From positions 6,396,001-6,460,000 of the forward strand of contig JAQISU010000094.1 in the NCBI GenBank assembly GCA_029339505.1: a stretch of DNA of 64,000 bases. The letters are read 5' to 3'. This document shows positions 33,845 through 45,953 of the stretch, piece after piece. The notes beneath the pieces were generated by a model, which was not told the DNA's origin, ran no database searches, and saw only the letters and a program-made list of their open reading frames with translations. The DNA is from Unio delphinus. Taxonomy: Eukaryota; Mollusca; Bivalvia; Unionida; Unionidae. Both the position numbers and the translations under genes were made by a program. Within the stretch, counting starts at the first letter, position 1. Every line of letters begins with the position of its first letter.

Positions 33845-36800
33845 AGTTTATTTTCATCAAGATATACCGGTAATTGATATCTTGAGACCATATCAAGTTA
33901 TTGTCTACAAATATTCCAAATATTTTATAAAAGCATGTCATTTTCAGATGAGTGTTATGATAGAGAACATGAAACATATCAGTTTGCAGACTTGCTCATT
34001 TCTATTTTAAAACTATCAACAATAATTTTTGTTTCATATGCCTTGTAGTTATCAGCCAGTCTATTTTTGTGTCTATAATATTTATTTTCCGGTCACCCAT
34101 GCAATATCAGTTTCCAGTCTTGTGTTTTTCTGCTTTGTTGTTGTCAGCAATATGTTTGTTTTATCTGTATTAGGATCATATTGTTTTCCCCGAGTGTCAC
34201 CCATATCAATTTGCCATTTTGCATTTTTCTGCAGTTATCAGTATGATTTTTGTATTAAGGATCATACCATTTTCCTGTCACCCACACATCATATCAGTTT
34301 GCTATTTTGCACTTGCCTGCAGATATCAGCATGATGTTTTTATTGAGGATCATACCATTTTCCAGTCACCCATACATCATATCAGTTTGCTATTTTGCAC
34401 TTGCCTGCAGATATCAGCATGATTTTTGTGTTGAGGATCATACCATTTTCCAGTCACCCATACATCATATCAGTTTGCTATTTTGCACTTGCCTGCAGAT
34501 ATCAGCATGATTTTTGTGTTGAAGATCATACCATTTTCCAGTCACCTATACAACATATCAGTTTGCTATTTTGCACTTGCCTGCAGATATCAGCATGATT
34601 TTTGTGTTGAGGATCATACCAATTTCCTGTCACCAATGTAGCATATCGATTCGCAGTCTAGCAGTTTAATGCAGTTATCAACAAAATGTTTGTTCTGAGG
34701 ATCGTACCATTGTCCTGTCACCCATGCAGCATATCAGTATATTGTCTTTCACTTTCCTTCAGTTATTAGCAAGATGTTTGTATTGAAATCATACTATTGT
34801 CCTTGTCACCCATGCAGTATATAGATTTGCAAGCTTGCAATTTTCTTCAGTTATTAGCAAGATGTTTGTATTGAGATCATGCCATTGTCCTTGTCACCCA
34901 TGCAGTATATAGATTTGCACGCTTGCAATTTTCTTTAGTTATTAGCAAGATCGACTTTTGTCTCAGTCGAGGATTGTACCATTATGATGGCACCTAATTT
35001 GAAGTCTGTTGAGCGCAGTTTAAGGGTTTTTCTCCAGTTCAGCTTGATTACTTTGAGAATTAGACAAGGTAGCATCATGATCATGCATATCCTATTTGCA
35101 TGGGTCATTTATGAACAGGTGAAATAACGATCGCCCTGTGAATGAAAGATCCTTGTGTACTCCACAGCTTGTACTCTATTTTCAGATAGGATTCATTTCT
35201 TGATCTATTGTTCACATAGGATTTGAACCACTTAAGAGTACATTTACTATATTGACAGATTTTTTTAACTGTTAGGTTTAAAGAATTTTGAAAATCAATT
35301 ATTAATTTACAGTATTTACTAACTTTCCTTCATCTAATGTTTTTCATCCACATGTCAGTCCTAGAGAAAAGTGCATTTTCACAATAATGATCTTTTAAAA
35401 AGCTAGATCTCAAAATGTAGAAAAAAATAGTTGAGATAGTTAATAAAAGAATTGTGAACATTCTTTAAAATCACTTGGGAAAGAGATGGAAAGATTGTTA
35501 TTGGTCTGTAGTTTATTATGTACATGTACTGGTAAGCAGACCTTTTTTTAATGGTGTGACTAACTGACTTGGGTAGTTTCTAAGATGGTGATATTGCCAT
35601 ATTTTCAAACAATGATTACATAGTTAAGAAATACCCACAGGTAAAATGTATTCCAAAACAAACTTTAAGCTCATTTTGGAATTTCACAAATGTTAACACT
35701 TGGAAGTTTTATGGACAGCATGCTTTTAGTTCTGAATGATCACACTCCAGCTTATGTTCTTTTGGAAGTAGTGTTTACAAATAATTAATTGAAAATATCT
35801 GCATTTCAGGCTGATTATAACATGGTTACTGTCATTGTGTAGAAATGATGTTTATCTGTATTGTTTGCACTTCTTTGCTTCAAATTCCTTAAATATTTTC
35901 CAGATAGTTTTGGGGTCATTTTTCTTAGCATGAAGATTCCGTTAGTAATTGTTTTTGTTTGCATGTTTAATCACTCAGTTGTTTTTTTTTCTCCATATTT
36001 TGTATTCATCTTTATTCCATTCTAATTTCAAGTTGTTTCATCTTTTTATTGTTTCTAAACTGTCTGTGGTAACCCAGCGAAGTTGATGATTATTTTTCAT
36101 GCTATTTTTCTTTGAATGTGCATGTTTATTAACAACTTCCAAAACAAATCATATCACATGTTTAAAATATCATGTTTAAAATAGTACCCATTGGAGATGT
36201 GCTCTTAATATGATGGGTTCTGAACATTTTGTATCTCCTGTGTTGTTTTTGTTTCCAGAAGAAATGCAAAGTGATCACTGAAATCATTTCTTGGAAAATA
36301 AATTCAAATAATTTGCATTTATTTGTGGATACATCATTATATGATAAATGCATTGTTGAATTTTATATTATTATAGTGGATTCGTTAACAAATTGCAAAA
36401 TGTTAATTTATTTGTTCATTTAGAAGGGCCCTATTTATACCACCTAATTTGTAATACTCATTCTCAAAATTTGTATGTTTCTCGATTTGAAATTGAAAAT
36501 GTTCACTCCAATAAATTGTTGAACATGGATGTTTGTACATGAAACTCACTAGAAATAAGGTTTTACATTCTTGGATGATCAGAGTCCATATTAATTTAAC
36601 TTTTAATTCAACGAGTAATGATGGCTCAGTAAATCATTGGAATCATAATCCAAAGGTTGAAGGTATGATACCTGCTCAGGTCAGCTGCCTTGGTGTCCAT
36701 GGGAAAGGCACTTGTCCCCTATATTCTTGGTATGATATAGTCAATAATGTGTTCAAAATGACATTAAAATCCACAAAAAGAAAAATCTTTTTCAAGATCC

Positions 36801-37105
36801 ATCATTCTTTTGGTAACTAAACCAATTTTGGCATACCAGATGCATGTACACTAGGGTCTGGGCCACTTGCTTTCTTCTGTCTGCAAACAGATTTGTCATA
36901 GTAATCAGTGTGCAGACAATTACCAGTCCAACTTGAAGACATCTTTTTGTCTGGGATGCCTAACAAATGTACATTATTAACTTTATCTGAAGAAGTTAAC
37001 AAGAGTTGAACTTGATCCGTTTTTCCTCTGATGCTTGAATATGACCTGAAATTCCTAAATTTGTAACATGAACATGATTGCAACGGATGCTTTGACCACA
37101 AGATA
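33845..37105 (-). pseudogene. Heavily decayed CR1/L2-like LINE relic
   Basis: Read on the minus strand with frame jumps, pieces of an endonuclease-reverse transcriptase appear in the right order. At 37101-36826 there is an endonuclease start (SIRGKTDQVQLLL, VHLLGI). Near 35920 there is a linker (PKTIWKIFKEFE). Near 35260-35160 there is WFKSYVNNRS, with a decayed GVPQGS block (GVHKDLSF...FIND). In the tandem-repeat zone there is NGMILNT with MLISAGK, and near 33900 IFGIFVDNNLIWSQDI, the thumb start. The same motifs occur intact in the LINE at 8736-13865. Stops are frequent, so the relic is very old. Confidence 0.8.
34049..34960 (-). repeat. 88-bp minisatellite formed from a LINE reverse-transcriptase segment
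   Basis: On the plus strand each unit starts GATATCAGCATGAT. Starts at 34234, 34322, 34410, 34498 and 34586 are spaced exactly 88 bp. Diverged units continue to both sides (about 34049 and 34143, and 34674 to about 34938). On the minus strand a unit reads NGMILNTKIMLISAGK, matching the NGMIVNTGKTKILLIS segment of the LINE at 8736-13865 (minus strand near 9550). Since 88 is not a multiple of three the overlapping 67-codon frames shift from unit to unit and are not genes. Confidence 0.85.
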
Positions 37106-37837
37106 TTGGTAAATCATGTTTCAGTATTAGATTAAAGAAATCATACTGTCTGACCCAGAGTTGTCTAGTAGCAACATTAATTGGAAAGATACCGTAGTGA
37201 ACATTATTGGATACACCAGTTGCGTACTGGGATCAGCATCTCTTTAAGTGGAAGTTCAGGCATTTCTGACTTAATTTATTAAGATGCATCGATTTATTTA
37301 TCAACAATAATGCACATTTAGTTTAGATTTCATTCTGATAATTCTGCATTACAGGTGTTACTGGAATAAAAGTGATGCATACGGTAATCATGTCACGTTT
37401 CAGTCAGCTTCACATAAAAGTTTAACTTTTCTTCTCTTCTGAATAATAATAATCTTGCCCAGCATAATAACCAAGCAGACCAAAACTAAAAAAGCTGAAC
37501 AATGTATTTTCCCTTTTCAATAAAAGAAGCATGAATAGAATGCCATAAAATGTGTATTGGTTCATGAAAACTATAAATAAAGACATTTTTGTTTCAAGCT
37601 AGACTACTTTACTCAAAGCTTGTCTTGCCAAATGAATCTTGGACCTTATGGACATTTTGGCAGTTTGAAAATGTGACAGTCAGTCATTTTCAATATGTTG
37701 TGTCAACTATCAAAACAGCTTGTTAAAAATGTTATTAACTAAGTTAGGAATACATCAATATCATAATGGAGGAGTTGTCTGCTCACTTGTCTGATCTTTG
37801 ATGATGCACATGTGTTAGAGAATATGAAATGTATTAT
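37106..37837 (+). other. Intron 1 DNA, no feature seen
   Basis: No exon, repeat ends or RNA gene could be supported between the LINE relic and the inverted-repeat arm. Confidence 0.4.
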
Positions 37838-38703
37838 TCATAAATACTGTACATTTAAAACCAGTGGCTTTCTTTTGTGTGATCAAGATGAATGACAGTA
37901 AAGAAAAAGTTTAAATTACAGTTCTGATATTGTAACATACATGTATTATGAATATGAATGGAATAATGGAAATATTTGGCAAGCAAGATTTTTTACATCT
38001 GATTGCAATATTTTAAAATAAAAATTCTGGGGCTACCAGTGGAAAATGGGACCATCAGGTAGTGTTTATTTATGAAGCAAAATCATCCCTATATGTCAAC
38101 ATCAGCTTCATATCACTAAGATATTCCTGTACTTGTACACTTGTCTTTGTAATGCTCAGATCACTTGTACTGTTGTCATTGTAATGCTCAAATCACTTGT
38201 AAAGTTGTTGAACACTGGAACACAACCATTTAAGTTGCAGGGGTGGAGGGATTTGCTTTTATGATCAAACATGTCACAAGTATTCCCAGTTTTTGCTCTG
38301 CAAAAGTGTACCAAATCATAGTCAGCAACGTAAATTGTAATGAATATAGTGCATTTATTTTCTTCTGTCAGTTGGATCAGATTTTGTTCTAGATGACTTT
38401 TTACTCATGGAACAGAATAGTTCATCCCCAGTCTTGGTAGAGTGAGTTTTCAAATTTTACTCGAGTATTTTTAGAAATTCCCAATAAGAATCTGATGAAT
38501 GCATTTATTGTATATAAAAAGCAGTTAGTTTTTAGACATGCCCAGCATACGGTATATAAATGTTTTTGAAAATCCAGTGTTTCATGTGTTAGTATGAATG
38601 TATTAGTAGTTTTTAATTAATTTGAATCTAGCATAGAAAGTTGAGAAATTATGCTTTTTGTGCACATTTATGATGGCATTACCTTATATGGCTTGGGTTG
38701 TGA
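37838..38703 (+). repeat. Left arm of a long inverted repeat
   Basis: This stretch is the reverse complement of 58483-59368, about 90% identical in the ~230 bases aligned by eye (38221-38450). Matching phrases in order include 'AAAACCAGTGGCTTTC', 'GATCAAACATG', 'CAAATCATAGTCAGCAAC', 'GATCAGATTTTGTTCTAGAT', 'CCCAGTCTTGGTAGAGTGAG', 'CATAGAAAGTT' and 'ACCTTATATGGCTTGG'. Similarity ends sharply on both sides. It encodes nothing recognisable. It lies in USP32 intron 1, just before exon 2. Confidence 0.9.
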
Positions 38704-38856
38704 GAAGTGACTTCTTCCCTTATGACTCTAGCTTGAAATTGCATTACCTATCTCCACTGGTCAGGAATTTTCCTGTCAATAACAGAATGCATCATTGGCT
38801 ACTTGATGGATGATTTGGAAGAGTCATGCTTGATTCTTTTTTTTTCTTAATTGCAG

Positions 38857-38984
38857 TTACAGATGCAGAGCTGAAGAGGCTGAAGGATGCATTTAGGAGA
38901 GCATCCAATTTGAATGGCTACATGACAGAATCCCTCTTTATAAGGGAGGTGTTATGGGATGGAGTACCATCAAAGGTTGCACAG
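38857..38984 (+). CDS. USP32: USP32 exon 2
   Basis: The exon is preceded by a long pyrimidine tract ending TTGCAG and followed by a perfect donor, CAG|GTAAGT. It completes the Val codon begun in exon 1 and then encodes TDAELKRLKDAFRRAS, a variable stretch, and FIREVLWDGVPSKVAQ. This segment precedes the EF-hand region and corresponds to the second coding exon of vertebrate USP32, with the conserved TDxELKRLKDAF and FIREVLxDGVPxKVA patterns and equal length. The exon ends in phase 0. It lies 153 bp after one arm of a long inverted repeat. Intron 2 is 10,531 bp. Confidence 0.93.
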
Positions 38985-39510
38985 GTAAGTGAGCACAGTA
39001 AACATTTTTACCGTGCCTTGAAAAAATTAGTGGAGCAGCTATAATATTGTATTAACACTGCATCAACACGTTTAAATGTACTTGCATGTATACTATTTAC
39101 ATTCTCACTGCATCTCTGCCATTCTTTTGCATTTGGTTCTATGTAGCAATTTTAGATGGGATTCATAGCACCCTTCAGAAAAGGCCAAAGGGAATATTTT
39201 TGCATCACACATAGTGACATACATTAGTCGCAAACCTTTGCACCCTGCATCCATAATGTTATATGTAGAATCATGATACTTGATGAGTACACATTAATAG
39301 GCCACCATGATTCATATTTCACACTTCACTGCCATTGGTTAAATATGTGTTTTATCTTTATGCTAGAATCATTGAGCTCATTGTATACATTTGTTAGTAC
39401 CACACCCATTATAAAACACATTGTGAGCTACATTTCACATTTTGCTGACTTGGGAAAGCGTTTGTATTAAGCTTATAACCACATACATGTTATGTACCCT
39501 ATTCTTGGGA

Positions 39511-39655
39511 TCAGTCAATGTGAGAAAGCTTGCCAGTAGCTTCATGTGTGTCTTTGGTTCTTGCAGGGGTTTTCTTATTTCCTTTCCTCACCAGATATAC
39601 TGGCTTTCTGTCATATGCTGAAAAATGGCTTCAAACCACCACAGCAACAACATCA
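39511..39655 (+). mobile_element. SINE family 1, 5'-truncated copy in intron 2
   Basis: It begins within the body ('TGTGAGAAAGCTTGCCAGT') and continues through 'GCTGAAAAATGGC' to an ACCACCACAGCAACAACA tail. The tRNA-like head is missing. Confidence 0.78.
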
Positions 39656-40490
39656 GCAAGGTGTGTGAATAGACCAAACATTCAAATCTAGCCTGTATAT
39701 TGCAGACCTGCCCATAGATCTTACCACACTAGACATTTAATGTGTGGTTACACTCCATATAGGATCGGTTACTCTTTTTTTAACCACATTCAGGTTCACC
39801 AGATTCATATAAATACTTAACTGTCACATTACCAAGTAATGGTTATTGAATTGTGGGGTAGAATCAAGTCGCTGAACTGGTATGTGGTTCTTCTAGATTG
39901 CAATTATGAGTTTCATAGAAATTCCACATGTATCAGTAACAGTGTTAATGATAAGTTTGTTGGGGCTGAATGAGTTAATTCAGCAAATACACTTTGTAGT
40001 CTTACAACACATTCATGAGATCTTGTGTCTGGATTTTAACTTTATGTTGTTAAATCAGCGATGTTATTGTGCCATGAAATTCTTTGCCAGGATCAACCTG
40101 TAGCAGCGGTGGTCATCGCATGCCACCAGAAGGACCATATCCACATTAATAAATTCATTCAAATGTGAAGGCAACTTCAGTTGCTGTTTTATTTGTTAGC
40201 GGCTCTGCTTCTTTGTACCTACTAGCAACTTTGAAAACCTTCAACACATATTTGTATATGCGTTTTAGACGTTTACTTGGTAAAAGTGATAGTGTCATTT
40301 GGTCAAAACAAAATATCTGACTGATGAACTTTGTTGGGGTGCTAATATCAAACCATTAGTATTATTTTTTTTTGTTGGTATGGTTGATAAAATTGCTATA
40401 TTGCCTGTTGAACTAGCCAATCTGTGGGCAACACAACATGAGATGCCTGCTGCATCATTGAGTTTGCTAATTGCTACTTTACCCAAACAG

Positions 40491-42308
40491 TAGAGTTGTA
40501 CTGATTAATCACCCGTACTCATCGGGCAGATTATTAGAACAATCGGTATCAGCACAAATAATCGGTGCCAAAGCAAATTAATTTCCAAAATATAATTTCA
40601 ACTATTAGATTCATCTTGACATGGCTTGAATTTTAAAACAGAATTAAATAGTGGAAACTAAGGAATAAACATTTGATTTGGGATTAATTGAAAGACAATA
40701 TATTCTTAAAAGTAACTGTTTTAACACACTTGCTGTAAACTACTGCTGATTTTTGCTGAGAACTCCCAATTATTACATTATGTCCTCGATTTTCATTTTC
40801 TTCTAAACAAGAAAAGTCCTACATGTTCTGTTGCATCACATGTGAATTATTGTTGTGACAAAATATTTACTTTTCTATAAAGAATTTGCATCTTCACTAA
40901 ATAGAATGTTAAGTTTAAACATTATTCACGTAATTTAATGATTTTTTTTACCTATGCAGGAATCCAAAAATAAAAAATAAACCAGAACAAAAACATAAGC
41001 CATAATAATAAAATCATCCACAATTAATTTAAATCCCAAGAGTAATCACTATGAATGTGGTTAACTCCAATGCTACAGCGCCATTCCCATGAAAGAAGCT
41101 TACACGAGTTAACATCTGGCATTTTTATACCATATATACTAATGTTAATTACCATCATTAAATGTTGTTGTTGTAGCTGTTATTGTAGAGTTTAACACCC
41201 TTTTACAGCACACGATAGGTATACATGGTGGCCAGTATTATAGGTGGAGGAAGAACCCGGGAACGTAAAAATGAATCTTGTCCCCGGGCTCCAAACACTC
41301 TAGTTACGTCTCTGCATCAATGTACTGATATAGTTAGCGTTAAAAATTGTCACAAGCCAGTTTCAGGCATTTCAATGATTAACTAGCCTGTAATGTTGTT
41401 GCAAAACTATAGAGAAATTTGCTGACTATCATCAAAGGAGACGCCGAAACATCAAGCTTTCTATCGTGTTATGATGTTTGCTCAGCCAGAAGACAAAACT
41501 AAAGTTGATTTATCTTTATCTTAGTCGATCCATATGAGAATTTTAGATTTTATTATTACCCCTCTTCGTGAGCATGTAAATTATGATGGTTATGTGTCTT
41601 GTACAATCAAACGTGCATAACTTTTTTAAACATATTGCCTCAATTTGTAGGATCGCTTTTATCATTGAAAATGAGTAACTTGTGAGAGGCGATTCATTGT
41701 AAATGAAACAACTATTAAGGACTATCTGAAATGTTATCTAGAAGAATGCAATTTGGTCGAAACAACGAATAAAGCAAAATCTGCATCCAATATGTTTGGG
41801 AATAAACATGGATTTTAGTGACGCTATGCACACTTTGCACTGTGTAAGTACTGTACATTATAAACACCCACGAATTATGAAGTCTGTGTTTACCTTTATT
41901 TAATTTCGTGTTGGAGAAATCAGAAAATATGCACATGCAAAATAATAACAAAATCAATCATAGTATTCTATAACAGTTTAATAATCACTGAAAGTTACTT
42001 TTTTAACATGCCTATGTCTTAAGACATGGAAAACAATTATTGTTTCATGTTCCAAGATTTATAGCCATTACAGTAGTCAACAAAAAGACCTAAAAACTGT
42101 AAAGTTTAGACATTGACCCGTGTATAAGCCAACCTCCCAACCCCCCTTCTTCCAGGCTTTTATTTTTTCCTAAATTATTAAGCTTATACGCGAGTATATA
42201 TACTGTGATAATGAAATAATCTGTCTCATAATCGGTATCGGCAATTTTAATAATCGGACATACGCGGTATCTGCATAATCGGCAAAAAGTGACATCAGTA
42301 CAGCTCTA
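40491..42308. mobile_element. Non-autonomous DNA transposon (~1.8 kb) with inverted ends
   Basis: The left end reads TAGAGTTGTACTGAT and the right end on the opposite strand reads TAGAGCTGTACTGAT. Sub-terminal 'ATCGGTATCGGC'-type phrases are shared (40520-40570 and 42230-42290). Flanking 8-mers CCAAACAG and CCCTCCAG match at 5 of 8 positions, so a hAT-like 8-bp duplication is possible but weak. No transposase is recognisable inside. It was later hit by a SINE fragment and a MITE fragment near 41164-41314. Confidence 0.7.
41164..41314 (-). mobile_element. SINE family 1 fragment joined to a MITE right end
   Basis: 41164-41256 is the 3' half of a minus-strand SINE family 1 copy, with a (GTT) tail and 'GTGGCCAGTATTATAGGTGG'. 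From 41257 the sequence switches to 'AAAAATGAATCTTGTCCC' and 'GTTACGTCTCTG', which matches the right end of the MITE at 33607-33802. The junction implies a chimeric or deleted insertion. Confidence 0.72.
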
Positions 42309-42956
42309 CCCTCCAGTATCCTCTTGGACTATAATAATTTGACTCTGTTATTATAATTATCAGATAATTATTTGCTGTCCCATACAGTTAATTTGCCACA
42401 GATTGTCGATCTTATCAGTTTTCGAGTGATTCTCTTAAGACTTCACACCTGTGAATCAACTTCACGTCTGCAATATATCATTATTGTTGATCTTGATTTG
42501 TAAATGCTACATAATGAACTTGGTATGCTTGATCAGTCGCATATTCCAGATATTCTCCTTGTTTTTGGTTGATTTTTTCATCAAGTCTAATATCAAGTCA
42601 TGTTCCAGAACCACAATAATTATATCCTAGAAGGTGTTTTTCACCAGGATACTTAGCCTTTGGGATATCTCCACCACTTATGTTTTGTGAGATACCACAA
42701 GTTTGTATTTGTTAATACCACATTTCATACACATACCTGTTAGTGCATGTTGACGATTCTTTGTTTTTAATCCACAAGTAGCAGTGAATTTTTGCATCAA
42801 ACACAATATAAATTCATATACTTATCAAATTTGTACAACATGAATGTGATTGATTTCTCAGTAGTGCGAGAGCAGGGGCTAATCAAGCATCATCCAGCTT
42901 TATTGGTGCCATTCTTATTGTTCCATCTGAGCACGTAGTACCTGAAAAAAATTAAA

Positions 42957-43665
42957 ATGGCTGACGCTGAATATGATGGTGGTTTCATGCAACAAATACT
43001 TACTTCTGATAATGATGATAATGATTTAATGATTTTGAAGAATTTGAGAAAGAGGAAATTATTGGAGCTGGCGAAGTGTTGATTGAAATACCCTTGAGTG
43101 ATTTTGAGCGAGGAATGAACATTGAACTGGAGTCTGATGTTCATGCTCACTTGACATGAAAAGATGGCATACCTTTCAACACCTCATTAACTAGAAATTC
43201 AAAATTAAATGTCAAGATGGTGAATATTTAACCTATGGACGTTTTAAGACTATTTTTGATGACAAGTTATTGCATCTGATAGTAGATTAAACAAATCGTT
43301 TTGCAAATCAGAGAGTTCATGGGGCAGACTTGAAGGATAACAGTTGCATGAAGAAATGGCAGCCTGTCACACCTGAGCATCTGAGCTCTTTGTCGCTTTG
43401 ATTATAACAACGGGTTTGATACATAAACCTGATCTTGATTTCTACTGGACTCCTGATAATGTGATATGAACCCCATACTTTAGCAAAAAATGAGTATGGA
43501 ATAGATTTTTAGCTTTTCAAAGCAGTTTACACCTGGCAAACAATGAGAACAATCAGGTTGACCCTTTACACATGATCAGCCAAATGATTAGAGAAAAAAT
43601 GAAGCATTTGCTGAGGTTTATTCACCAGATATGAATTTCAGTTTTATCTATAAAGTAATAAATAA
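42957..43665 (+). pseudogene. piggyBac-like transposase remnant
   Basis: PiggyBac transposases cut and paste elements at TTAA sites. From an ATG at 42957 an acidic start (MADAEYDGGFMQQIL) is followed by frame shifts and stops. Further on, a frame reads FDDKLLHLIVD, TNRFANQRVHG, KKWQPVTPEHLSSLFALI, TTGLIHKPDLDFYWT, TPYFSKKMS and, after another shift, NEAFAEVYSPDMNFSF. The order (TNRxA, a Trp before a conserved helix, GxxxxPxxxxYW, then PxxxxSxDE-like) is that of the piggyBac family. At least four disruptions and loss of the C-terminal half show it is dead. TTAA-flanked ends were not found. Confidence 0.72.
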
Positions 43666-44918
43666 CAGGTGAAGATTTTTTCATGAACATTTATTACTGA
43701 CTCTGGGGGTCTAAACTTAACTCTGACATTCACGGATGTTTATAAAACTGTTACCTTTTCTTTACCTGTGATTTTCACAATTTAGATATAGCATTGCATG
43801 TGTCTTGATGCTAATATTAACCTTTAGACATCTACCATAATTTTTCATATAGGGTCTATGTGTCTTAGATTCTATTGTGTATATTTATTGAAAAACATGC
43901 AATTTTAGAACTGTGCGGTTTTTCTTCTTTTTTCTCAAACAATTCAGCACAAAGGGATCTTGTATTATAAAACTAGATAGCACTTTAAGGATTAATAATT
44001 TAGTGGTATATGATGATGCTGTTATACTTGACAAACAAACAAATTCTACCAGAATATTTTCATAGAGCAGACATAAAAACATGGACACCATATACGTCAC
44101 ACAATCATACCTTCAGATCCCTAAAGTGATCAGAGATAACTGCAATCTTTTGATTGTCTTTAATGGCGTTGAGACACATATGCTGCTATATTGTCATCAG
44201 ACTTGGTGTTCTGGTGACATGGATATTTAGGCTTAAATCTTCTTTGTTCATGCTCCAAAACCCATATGGATTTATGAAAATAATTGACATGATCCTTGGG
44301 CACTAAAATGCATTCGTCTTGATGAACTCTTTAGTTGAGAGATCTGTCTGATGAAAGTCTTTTTTAGCCCCCCCCCCTCCATGAGGACCAACATGGATGT
44401 CTCGGGGGTACAATACTGTCCATGGAATTTTGACTCAGGGTTTTTCTTTTTGACCTTATAAGTACAATTTTCCATATCCTATGTTAAAATTGATAATTTC
44501 ATATTACTGAAACATATTATGTAAATTACTTCCTGTCCATTTTTGGTAGAATTGTTGATTTCACAAATGGGACTTTCCTTATAGTGGTCTGTATGACCTT
44601 GATGCATTTGACCCGCCACCTCCTACTTCATAGCTAGTTTTGTTATTAGCCTTATTTTCATGAAATAAGGTCTCATACATTTGGTCTGTTCACCCACCCT
44701 CCTACTGATACAACTGCATGTAAGTGGGATGCATATCATCATAAAGTTTATGATTATTTCATGAACATCATGTGAAATGAGCATCTGAGGCAAAATTAGC
44801 CAAGTCATTGAAATGTAAAATATAAGTCATAATCACATACTTCTGCAATGAGGGAAGCGTGGTCATTAAGATGCATCTTGTCACCAATTATAACAATTCT
44901 TGTTAACTACTACAGTTG
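43666..44918 (+). other. Intron 2 DNA, no gene seen
   Basis: No supported feature. A C9 run lies at 44370-44378. Minus-strand open frames here lack motifs. Confidence 0.4.
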
Positions 44919-45155
44919 GGGGCCCCCGAGTGGTCTAAAGTGCTCTCCGTTACGGATCACTGCCATCTCACCTCTGTCTGTGGGGGTTTGAGTCTCAGAT
45001 CAGCCATTGTGGGTATGCGAGAATGCTTGCCAGTAGCTTATCATGAGTTGATGGTTCTTTCTGGGTTTTTCTGGTTCTTCTTCCAGTATTAATACTGGTT
45101 GCCATCTATAACCTATAGTGTCCTGAAAAAAGGTGATAAACCCTACAACAACTAC
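44919..45155 (+). mobile_element. SINE family 1 copy
   Basis: It begins GGGGGCCCCCGAGTGG, with the A box shortened. The B-box region is diverged ('GGGTTTGAGTC'). The body has GAATGCTTGCCAGTAGC and the tail 'CCCTACAACAAC'. It is moderately diverged from the consensus of the other copies. Confidence 0.88.
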
Positions 45156-45159
45156 TTCA

Positions 45160-45922
45160 GTCAAGGTCTAACATGAAAATCATGAAGGTCACTCACCTGC
45201 ATGTAATTCCTATTCAACTCATATGTTTATTGTATAATACAGTCAGCCAGTTGAGTTGTATAGTTATTACCATATTTTCTATATGTCTTTGGACAGTGTT
45301 TATAGACACCAAAACTTTTTTCAAAATGTAATTTTCCATGCATTGGAATTTTTCAGTCGTTGTTTTAAAAGAATTTACACTAGTGTTTTCTGACACAACT
45401 ATAATTAATCATTGAAAAGAAAAGAGATATGGACTAATACCTAATTCAGAAATATGAGGAATGGCTTGCCTATAAGTAGAAATAGCCTTGACAAGTTACT
45501 TATGTGAAGCAAATTGACAAAATGAGAACTGCATTATACTGTCCATTTAATCTCGGATAGTGATATAAAGAATAATATCACTCAGCTGTGGAAGAAAAAC
45601 CTCAAACATAAAAACGTTAATGAACTTCATTTATAAAAAAAGAAAACTGTCTTCATCAGGAAAATTGTTTAAGATCTCCATACGTTGAAGCTACATAACT
45701 ATGCATGAACTACTATACTTCTATCATTGACTTTCACTCCAAAGTTGGTTAAAGTGTCTGACTTTCACACAGTAAAATCTGGATTCTAGGGGAGGGCAAT
45801 AATAATAGCTTTTGAAGCAGATTTTGAGAACAATGATTTGAAGAAGAAGAAAAAATCTCTGGTTCACATGAGTTAGGGTTAGGGTTACCACCACTACATT
45901 GATTTTTTTAAATATGTTATGC

Positions 45923-45925
<3 letters not shown>
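45160..45925 (+). other. Intron 2 DNA, short telomere-like motif
   Basis: No gene. 'AGTTAGGGTTAGGGTTACC' at about 45872-45890 holds only two full TTAGGG units and is not evidence of a telomere. Confidence 0.45.

Positions 45926-45953
<28 letters not shown>
45926..45953. repeat. (TG)n microsatellite
   Basis: About 14 TG dinucleotides, followed by CAGTGTGTGTC. The overlapping minus-strand frame is an artefact. Confidence 0.95.

Noticed and set aside
34219..34598. Several overlapping plus-strand frames of 67 codons with near-identical products
   Set aside because: They are the 88-bp minisatellite read in shifting frames; the meaningful reading is the minus-strand LINE segment.
36618..36720. 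tRNA-like or SINE head ('ATGGCTCAGTAAATCATTGG')
   Set aside because: The B box is poor and no body, tail or target duplication could be found.
45872..45890. Interstitial telomere (TTAGGG)n
   Set aside because: Only two full units, well within chance; no array.
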